Shown here piece after piece: positions 7,417 through 11,232 of a DNA stretch of 11,232 nucleotides. The notes below the pieces were generated by a model. That model was not told the DNA's origin, made no database searches, and was given only the letters and a program-made list of their open reading frames with translations. Position 1 is the first letter of the stretch. Each line of letters starts with the position of its first letter. The position numbers and the translations under genes were made by a program. The stretch comes from Actinomycetota bacterium (lineage in GTDB: Bacteria; Actinomycetota; Humimicrobiia; Humimicrobiales; Humimicrobiaceae): positions 1 through 11,232 of the forward strand of contig JAQVEM010000035.1 of assembly GCA_028697935.1 (NCBI GenBank), written 5' to 3'.

Positions 7417-7493
7417 GCGCCTGTAGCTCAACTGGATAGAGCAGTGGACTACGAATCCAAAGGCTGGGGGTTCGAATCCCTCCAGGCGCGCCA
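7417..7493 (+). tRNA. tRNA-Arg(ACG)
   Basis: The acceptor stem GCGCCTG (7417-7423) pairs with CAGGCGC (7483-7489), discriminator G, and encoded CCA (7491-7493). The loop CTACGAA gives anticodon ACG (7451-7453). As in other bacteria, A34 should be converted to inosine by TadA so that CGU, CGC and CGA are read. The T arm GGGGGTTCGAATCCCTC is regular. The first anticodon-stem pair (27-43) would be a G-A mismatch, which is unusual but tolerated in some tRNAs. The gene stands alone between the DUF1858 and DUF362 genes. Confidence 0.97.
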
Positions 7494-7523
7494 GCTTTTA
7501 AATTTCTGGCAATAGTGTAGAGT

Positions 7524-7560
7524 CCCGGGTATTAGTGTAAAAGAGTAGCTGTAGTAAAAT
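7524..7560 (+). promoter_or_regulatory. Element shared with the DUF1858 upstream region, copy 2
   Basis: CCCGGGTATT (7524-7533), GTAGC (7545-7549) and AGTAAAAT (7553-7560) repeat the order seen at 6979-7017. TTAGTG (7532-7537) and TAAAAT (7555-7560) are 17 bp apart and could serve as -35 and -10. A heptamer TAGTGTA occurs at 7513-7519 and 7533-7539, exactly 20 bp apart (about two helical turns), flanking the CCCGGG palindrome, as a regulator site might. The DUF362 start is about 76 bp downstream. Confidence 0.45.
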
Positions 7561-7636
7561 TAATTTTATATATAAAAGGTTAAAGTGAGAAATTAAAAGA
7601 AATTAAGCAAATTTTATGAAAGAATAGGTGTAAAAA

Positions 7637-8746
7637 ATGAAAAAATCTGTAGTTAAATTTGCAGATGTAAGCTTTAACAAACTGGTACCGGATGCAACTT
7701 TGCCTGCAAAATTTAAAAGAATGCTTGCCTCATTGCCGCTTAAAGAAAGAGTAAGTGGTAAGCTGGTTGCTATAAAGATGCATCTCGGTGGCAATCTGGG
7801 TTACACTACTATTCATCCCTTATTTACTAGAATACTTGTAAAAGCATTAAAAGATGCCGGGGGTGATGTTTTTATAACAGATGTGTACCACAGAAATAGT
7901 TCGGATTTTGGAGTAAGGAATGCTGAAAACAGAGGCTATAGCGAAGAAGTGATAGGGTGTAAGATTATTCCTGTAGCAGGTGCTGGCGATAAATATTATT
8001 ATCAAAAAGAAGTTGATTTTAAAACTTTAAAGGAAATACAGGTAGCCGGTAATATTCATGATGCAGAGGTTCTGATTGACTTCTCGCATGTAAAAGGCCA
8101 TGGTGACTGCAGTTACGGTGGTGCATGTAAAAATTTAGCTATGGGTTGTGTAACCTCAGTGACAAGAAGAGAATTGCATGCGCTGGAAGGTGGTATTGAA
8201 TGGAATGAAGATTTATGTGAACATTGTGATGCCTGTATAGATGGATGTCGATATAAAGCTAATAGATTTGATGATAGGGGAAAATACAAAATAAATTTCC
8301 ACGACTGCACTTTTTGCCAGCACTGTGTAGAAATATGTCCGAGTGGTGCTCTTATATTTACAGGTAAACGTTTTGTAGATTTTCAAAAGGGTATGGCAAT
8401 ATCAACTAATGAAATTTTAAAGACTTTTGATAAAGGGTCTGTTTATTATATAAATGTTTTGCTTAATATAACTATGTTATGTGACTGCTGGGGATTTTCA
8501 ACTCCGTCAATTGTTCCTGATATAGGAATAATGGCTTCAGATGATATTGTAGCAGTAGAGAAAGCCTCTCTTGATGCAATAAAAGTTGAGAATTTAATTC
8601 CGGGTTCACTTCTTATAGGAAGAGAACTCAGTGAAGGAAATCATTTGTTTGAAAAAATATGGGGTAAGGACCCTTATGGCCAGATATATGAACTTGAAAA
8701 AATGGGTCTTGGAAACAGTGATTATGTAATTGAAAAAGTTGACTGA
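7637..8746 (+). CDS. DUF362 domain protein with two [4Fe-4S] motifs
   Basis: This 369-residue protein belongs to the DUF362 family, whose biochemical role is not established. The DUF362 part spans about residues 40-185, with KMHLGGNLGYTTI, ITDVYHRNS and SHVKGHGDCSYGGACKNLAMGC, which adds conserved cysteines C158, C164 and C171. A ferredoxin-like insert follows: C194-x2-C197-x2-C200-x3-C204 and C224-x2-C227-x2-C230-x3-C234-P, enough for two [4Fe-4S] clusters. The C-terminal part resumes the family fold and has a further CDC pair (282-284) and VPDIGIMASDD. There is no signal peptide or membrane helix, so it should be a cytoplasmic redox protein. AGGTG (7626-7630) lies 6 bases before the ATG. 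It is single and not in an operon. It shares an upstream element with the DUF1858 gene. The function is unknown; electron transfer is inferred from the clusters. Confidence 0.92.
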   Translation: MKKSVVKFADVSFNKLVPDATLPAKFKRMLASLPLKERVSGKLVAIKMHLGGNLGYTTIHPLFTRILVKALKDAGGDVFITDVYHRNSSDFGVRNAENRGYSEEVIGCKIIPVAGAGDKYYYQKEVDFKTLKEIQVAGNIHDAEVLIDFSHVKGHGDCSYGGACKNLAMGCVTSVTRRELHALEGGIEWNEDLCEHCDACIDGCRYKANRFDDRGKYKINFHDCTFCQHCVEICPSGALIFTGKRFVDFQKGMAISTNEILKTFDKGSVYYINVLLNITMLCDCWGFSTPSIVPDIGIMASDDIVAVEKASLDAIKVENLIPGSLLIGRELSEGNHLFEKIWGKDPYGQIYELEKMGLGNSDYVIEKVD

Positions 8747-8805
8747 AAATTGTTTAGTTTTATTTATATTATGTAAAGACAATGTAATGATTTTTTTATA
8801 AAATC

Positions 8806-8814
8806 TGTTATTAT
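8806..8814 (+). promoter_or_regulatory. Possible extended -10 promoter of tRNA-Ser(GCU)
   Basis: TGTTATTAT resembles the extended -10 used by the other serine tRNAs, with one mismatch in the hexamer. It would give a leader of about 35 nt that contains the tandem repeat at 8819-8850. Confidence 0.3.
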
Positions 8815-8818
8815 ATTG

Positions 8819-8850
8819 TTTGCCACCATACTTATTTGCCATCATATTCA
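8819..8850 (+). repeat. Tandem 16-bp repeat in the tRNA-Ser(GCU) leader
   Basis: Two directly adjacent units, TTTGCCACCATACTTA and TTTGCCATCATATTCA, agree at 13 of 16 positions and end 7 bases before the tRNA. The meaning is unknown. Confidence 0.6.
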
Positions 8851-8857
8851 TTTCTGC

Positions 8858-8951
8858 GGAGAGGTGCTTGAGTGGCTGAAAAGGGCCGCCTGCTAAGCGG
8901 TTAGGCGAGTGTAAGCTTGCCTCGAGGGTTCGAATCCCTCCCTCTCCGCCA
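8858..8951 (+). tRNA. tRNA-Ser(GCU)
   Basis: The acceptor stem GGAGAGG (8858-8864) pairs with CCTCTCC (8941-8947), then G and encoded CCA (8949-8951). The loop CTGCTAA gives anticodon GCT (8892-8894), reading AGU and AGC. The long variable arm (GGCGAG..CTTGCC) and the T arm GAGGGTTCGAATCCCTC are typical of serine tRNAs. The acceptor stem is identical to that of tRNA-Ser(UGA) at 4736. The CDS upstream is DUF362, 111 bp away. Confidence 0.97.
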
Positions 8952-9061
8952 TAATTGAAAACTAATTTTGATACAATGATACAATGAGTATCGCGATTGG
9001 TGTCCAGTTTCTTTTTGCAAAAGTCTCTATTTACAAGAGTTTTCCTATACAATTAACGATA

Positions 9062-9104
9062 ACAGGCTCCACAGCGATTCAAAAACGGTTGCTGTGGAGC
9101 CTGT
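9062..9104. repeat. Perfect 14-bp inverted repeat (hairpin)
   Basis: ACAGGCTCCACAGC (9062-9075) and its exact complement GCTGTGGAGCCTGT (9091-9104) enclose a 15-base loop. The stem is far more GC-rich than its surroundings. No T-run follows on either strand, so it is not a standard intrinsic terminator. Confidence 0.85.
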
Positions 9105-9106
9105 CG

Positions 9107-9115
9107 TGTTATAAT
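9107..9115 (+). promoter_or_regulatory. Extended -10 element before the 19-bp repeats
   Basis: TGTTATAAT, identical to the element before tRNA-Ser(UGA), starts 3 bases after the hairpin and points into the repeats. It might also mark the terminal bases of a mobile element, since no gene start follows closely. Confidence 0.3.
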
Positions 9116-9123
9116 ACCCCTCT

Positions 9124-9180
9124 ACACCATTTAACAAAAGGCACACCTTTTAACAATTTCCGCACTTTTTAACGAAAAGT
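9124..9180 (+). repeat. Three direct repeats with exact 19-bp period
   Basis: Units at 9124-9142, 9143-9161 and 9162-9180 follow the pattern (A/G)CAC(C/T)(A/T)TTTAAC(A/G)A. TTAAC lies at 9131, 9150 and 9169, so the spacing is exactly 19 bp. Such arrays resemble the multiple terminal repeats of IS21-family elements, or a row of binding sites. No transposase remnant is visible nearby, so the IS21 reading is an inference. Confidence 0.6.
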
Positions 9181-9397
9181 CGGGGAATCGTTCACCTGGT
9201 ATCAAAGTATGTCACTACTTTCATATAAAATATTATATACACAGAAAATGAATTGCATGGATTGAACTTCTGCTATAAGTAATAAACCATTAAAATAGGA
9301 TTTTTTATTTTATACATTTTATGATAATATATGCAAAATATAATGCTGGATTAAAAATAATATAGGATTATAAACAATATAAAGATGGATTTAAAAA

Positions 9398-9937
9398 ATG
9401 ATATTTAAAGGGAAAAAACAAACAAAAGAACCTGAAGAAGGAAAAGAAAAAAAAGAAACGACGCAGTCAACAGAAGCAAAAGAGGTAAAACACGAAGAAA
9501 TAGAAAGATGTGTAGAATGCGGAAAGATTCTTAAAGATAAAACATATGAACCTTATTGTAAGCAATGTGATGAGAAATTAGATAAACAGTTTGACAGTAT
9601 TGAGGACAATATATTGATTTATAGAGAGCTTCTTGATAGTGAAATAAAAATTCTGGAAAAATTTGACGATGAAGATATAAAGGACCTTTTTAAGAAAATT
9701 TATGAGAAATTTTCAAAAGAAGAGGGTGGTTTAAAAGAGGAAAGTGTGGTGGTTCTCAATAAGTTTAAAAATTCATTTGGATTGAACGAATTAGAAATGG
9801 GCCTTGCCAGACTTCCTGACATAAAGGAAATTAAAAAGAATAAACCACTGGATGAGTGTCCTGAATGTAGCAAAAAAATAAAGGAAGATTTTAACCTGTG
9901 CCCTTACTGTGGCTACAGATTAAAAGATAATTTTTAA
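9398..9937 (+). CDS. Double zinc-ribbon protein of unknown function
   Basis: This 179-residue soluble protein is not recognised as a named family. A charged, Lys/Glu-rich tail (about 1-35) leads into a first zinc ribbon with C38-x2-C41 and C54-x2-C57. A helical middle (about 60-148) includes EDIKDLFKKIYEKF and SVVVLNKFKNSFGLNELEMGLARLP. A second zinc ribbon closes the protein with C154-x2-C157 and C168-x2-C171 (CPEC and CPYCG). All eight cysteines of both knuckle pairs are present. Zinc ribbons of this kind often mediate nucleic-acid or protein contacts, but no specific role can be given. A weak ribosome site (GATGGA, 9384-9389) lies 8 bases before the ATG. The gene stands alone, with long gene-free stretches on both sides. 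Confidence 0.8.
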   Translation: MIFKGKKQTKEPEEGKEKKETTQSTEAKEVKHEEIERCVECGKILKDKTYEPYCKQCDEKLDKQFDSIEDNILIYRELLDSEIKILEKFDDEDIKDLFKKIYEKFSKEEGGLKEESVVVLNKFKNSFGLNELEMGLARLPDIKEIKKNKPLDECPECSKKIKEDFNLCPYCGYRLKDNF

Positions 9938-10001
9938 ACTATGCTGAATCTGGTTAAATTCTAACACTTATGGGTTTTATCTTAACCTTAATTTATCTTA
10001 T

Positions 10002-10031
10002 CTATAAATAATGTGAATATAAATAATGTGA
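10002..10031 (+). repeat. 15-bp tandem repeat
   Basis: Two adjacent 15-bp units, CTATAAATAATGTGA and ATATAAATAATGTGA, differ only in the first base. It is AT-rich and may simply reflect slippage. Confidence 0.7.
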
Positions 10032-10227
10032 GTAATTATGTCCAGTCTTTTAAGGGAGGAAGTGCAAATTCAGTCAGTTTTTAAAGCAGATTCTATAAAT
10101 AATAAGATATATTTTTTTATTTATATTTCAGTTATAAAATTAAGGATTGTTATAAAATTCACAATTTATTTTATTTCAGATTACGCCAGTTTTTTACTGG
10201 CAACTATATTGTCTTAAATATAATTCA

Positions 10228-10337
10228 ACCGGTGTGCTATCTATTAAGCCCGGATGATTGAGTAAGACTGATTAGAAAAAGGGCCTGAAGAGAAAAGCAA
10301 TAATAGATATCTAATTTTTATTAATATTCTGACCGGT
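10228..10337. other. Nested inverted repeats, possible structured RNA
   Basis: Three complementary pairs are nested in order: ACCGGT (10228-10233) with ACCGGT (10332-10337), TATCTATTA (10238-10246) with TAATAGATA (10301-10309), and GCCC (10248-10251) with GGGC (10281-10284). Together they could fold into one long, interrupted helix of about 110 nt. No known RNA family was recognised and no T-run terminator follows. It could also be a DNA-level regulatory or mobile-element remnant. Confidence 0.3.
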
Positions 10338-10390
10338 CTGCTAATGTTATAATTATGATAAATATACGGGCAGAAGAGGGCTGGTTAACG

Positions 10391-10420
10391 TATAATTGTG
10401 GCAGGATGGCTGCCTGGCAT
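10391..10420 (+). pseudogene. tRNA-Ser-like 5' fragment
   Basis: The sequence matches the start of tRNA-Ser(GGA) at 10491-10520, exactly 100 bp downstream, at 22 of 30 positions. These include TAATTGTGG and GATGGCTG without gaps. The match stops after the D arm; no anticodon arm or 3' half follows. It may be a duplicated or decayed tRNA 5' end. Confidence 0.3.
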
Positions 10421-10423
10421 TCT

Positions 10424-10432
10424 TGTTATAAT
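10424..10432 (+). promoter_or_regulatory. Extended -10 promoter of tRNA-Ser(GGA)
   Basis: TGTTATAAT, the same element as before tRNA-Ser(UGA), would give a leader of about 60 nt. A second copy at 10345-10353 could serve the same gene. Confidence 0.35.
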
Positions 10433-10499
10433 AAGTGAGATAATAATAAGAGATATTTATAGTAAGAGAGAAAATAAAGTACGCGGTTGATTTAATTGT

Positions 10500-10591
10500 G
10501 GAGAGATGGCTGAGTGGTTTAAAGCGCACGCTTGGAAAGCGTGTAAGCGGCGTAAGCTGCTTCGAGGGTTCGAATCCCTCTCTCTCCGCCA
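10500..10591 (+). tRNA. tRNA-Ser(GGA)
   Basis: The acceptor stem GGAGAGA (10500-10506) pairs with TCTCTCC (10581-10587), then G and encoded CCA (10589-10591). The anticodon stem CACGC/GCGTG holds loop TTGGAAA with anticodon GGA (10534-10536), reading UCU and UCC. The long variable arm (AGCGGC..GCTGCTT) and T arm GAGGGTTCGAATCCCTC are typical of serine tRNAs. With the UGA and GCU species in this window, all serine codons except possibly UCG by strict pairing are covered. Confidence 0.97.
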
Positions 10592-10822
10592 GTTTATAAA
10601 TCTGGGTTATATACAAAAATTGATTTAAATAATAAAAATACTCTGTATAAAAACAAAGCATACAACACAGGCAGATTTAAGTGTTATGATACGAAAAGCA
10701 AAATAATTATTAAGTTATATTGGTATAAAGAATGGATGATAAAACTTACAAAAAAGATACTCAAAAGCTAAATTCCAATATTCCAAAAATGAGGATTTTA
10801 ATTTTAAAATTTTAATTGATTT

Positions 10823-11232
10823 TTATTTCTCTGATTTAAAAATTTCTCCACGCATTAAGATTTCTGTGAAAAGTTCTACAAAATCAGGATCAAATTGGGC
10901 ACCTGCCTCTTTCTTAATTTCATTTACTGCCTCTTCTATAGTCATAGCTTTTCTGTATGGTCTGTCATTGGTCATAGAATCAAATGCATCGGCAATAGAA
11001 ACAATTCTTGCAAGTGTGGGTATTTTTTTACCTTTTAAACCTTTAGGATAGCCCTTACCATCCCATCTTTCATGGTGATGTAAAATACCTCTGGCAATTT
11101 GTACGAGGTCGCGACAGGATATAGCAAGGCGATAACCGGCTTCAGGGTGCTTTTTTATAGCCTCCCATTCTTCTAATGTTAATTTTCCCGGTTTTAATAT
11201 AATATTATCAGATATTGAAATTTTACCTATGT
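10823..11232 (-). CDS. HD-GYP domain c-di-GMP phosphodiesterase, C-terminal fragment
   Basis: Only the last 135 codons lie in the window; the gene runs off the right edge. They encode the C-terminal two thirds of an HD-GYP domain: IGK, which directly follows the HD pair just outside the window, then KPGKLTLEEWEAIKKHPEAG, HHHERWDGKGYP, ARIVSIADAFDSMTNDRPYRKAM and a final FDPDFVELF. The visible metal-binding and GYP residues (KHP, HHE, GYP, AD) are canonical, so c-di-GMP (or cyclic dinucleotide) hydrolysis is expected, unlike the degenerate paralogous domain at 4857-6749. Input domains, if any, cannot be seen. The stop codon is followed by AT-rich sequence with a palindromic AATTTTAAAATT near 10800 but no clear terminator. 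Confidence 0.93.
   Translation of the reverse strand, partial: IGKISISDNIILKPGKLTLEEWEAIKKHPEAGYRLAISCRDLVQIARGILHHHERWDGKGYPKGLKGKKIPTLARIVSIADAFDSMTNDRPYRKAMTIEEAVNEIKKEAGAQFDPDFVELFTEILMRGEIFKSEK

Larger units (their letters stand above)
8952..9397. other. Gene-free stretch with hairpin and 19-bp repeats
   Basis: This 446-bp stretch between tRNA-Ser(GCU) and the zinc-ribbon gene has no credible coding sequence. It contains a short GATACAAT direct repeat (8970-8985 area), a perfect 14-bp hairpin (9062-9104), an extended -10 (9107-9115) and three 19-bp repeats (9124-9180). An 8-bp inverted pair TTTGATAC (8967-8974) / GTATCAAA (9199-9206) brackets this block and could mark a 240-bp element. 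From about 9207 to 9397 only AT-rich sequence is seen, including a TATAAT at 9339-9344 that may serve the next gene. Confidence 0.6.
9938..10499. other. Gene-free stretch with inverted repeats
   Basis: This 562-bp AT-rich stretch lies between the zinc-ribbon gene and tRNA-Ser(GGA). It holds a 15-bp tandem repeat (10002-10031), a hairpin GCCAGT/ACTGGC (10185-10190 and 10196-10201) with a T5 loop, the nested inverted repeats at 10228-10337, two TGTTATAAT elements (10345-10353 and 10424-10432) and a tRNA-Ser-like 5' fragment (10391-10420). A 59-codon frame (10038-10217) has no good ribosome site and is not accepted as a gene. I find no match to the conserved core of SRP RNA, tmRNA or RNase P RNA. 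Confidence 0.6.

Noticed and set aside
8606..9052. 148-codon open frame on the minus strand containing GGIRTLE
   Set aside because: It runs antisense through tRNA-Ser(GCU). GGIRTLE-type peptides are the well-known false translation of serine tRNA complements. It also overlaps the end of the DUF362 gene.
9062..9104. Intrinsic terminator
   Set aside because: The stem is strong but no T-run follows on either strand.
8984..9172. 62-codon frame across the hairpin and 19-bp repeats
   Set aside because: It reads through an inverted repeat and a tandem array, has no ribosome site, and resembles no protein.
10038..10217. 59-codon frame (ATG start, or GTG at 10062 after GGGAGGA)
   Set aside because: The ATG lacks a good ribosome site, and the GGAGG is only 2 bases from the GTG. 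The product is an Ile/Phe/Lys-rich string as expected from AT-rich noncoding DNA, and it runs through a hairpin.
10040..10340. SRP RNA (ffs), which often lies near serS/dnaX tRNA clusters
   Set aside because: The conserved GGUCAGG..GGAAGG.AGCAGCC core is not found on either strand here.
10353..10661. 102-codon open frame on the minus strand containing REGFEPSKQ
   Set aside because: This is the antisense translation of tRNA-Ser(GGA), the same artefact, with no ribosome site.
10733..10816. 27-codon frame starting ATGGATGAT
   Set aside because: It is too short, has no ribosome site, and ends in low-complexity AT sequence.

Overview
The window is AT-rich bacterial chromosome (about one third G+C by eye). 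It has compact housekeeping genes, four tRNA genes with encoded CCA ends, c-di-GMP signalling proteins and two small-molecule or redox genes of unknown role. No phage, CRISPR or complete transposon is visible. The pheA-serS pair is typical of Actinomycetota, and the genes 7-9 kb in (a CxxC mini-protein and a 2[4Fe-4S] DUF362 protein) fit an anaerobe. An AT-rich, uncultivated anaerobic actinobacterial lineage (for example Humimicrobiia/OPB41) is my tentative guess. Clostridia or Atribacterota cannot be excluded from sequence alone.

Layout. 1-228: 3' end of ychF. 344-2397: two envelope genes on the + strand, a membrane-anchored protein with a C-terminal CARDB-like domain (TTG start) and a membrane-anchored coiled-coil M23 peptidoglycan hydrolase. 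2535-4698: pheA (prephenate dehydratase, phenylalanine synthesis) and serS (seryl-tRNA synthetase), closely spaced and probably cotranscribed. 4736-4827: tRNA-Ser(UGA) directly after serS. 4857-6749 (minus): a PAS-PAS-GGDEF-HD protein with an intact cyclase site and I-site, but an HD-GYP-like domain that has lost most of its metal ligands. 7060-7263: a 67-residue DUF1858 / hybrid-cluster-protein-associated CxxC protein. 7417-7493: tRNA-Arg(ACG). 7637-8746: DUF362 ferredoxin-like protein. 8858-8951: tRNA-Ser(GCU). 8952-9397: no gene, but a perfect 14-bp hairpin and three 19-bp periodic repeats, possibly a transposon end. 9398-9937: protein with two zinc ribbons, function unknown. 9938-10499: no convincing gene, but nested inverted repeats and a tRNA-Ser-like 5' fragment. 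10500-10591: tRNA-Ser(GGA). 10823-11232 (minus): C-terminal part of a second HD-GYP protein, this one with canonical residues.

How they fit together. Three serine tRNAs and their synthetase lie within about 7 kb, a translation cluster into which signalling and redox genes are interspersed. The DUF1858 and DUF362 genes, on either side of tRNA-Arg, share a conserved upstream element (CCCGGGTATT...GTAGC...AGTAAAAT) and may be co-regulated. Two HD-domain genes on the minus strand, one degenerate and one canonical, flank the tRNA-rich stretch. The best candidates for something new are the degenerate HD domain fused to an intact GGDEF, the 19-bp repeat/hairpin block, the shared upstream element, and the nested inverted repeats at 10.2-10.3 kb.
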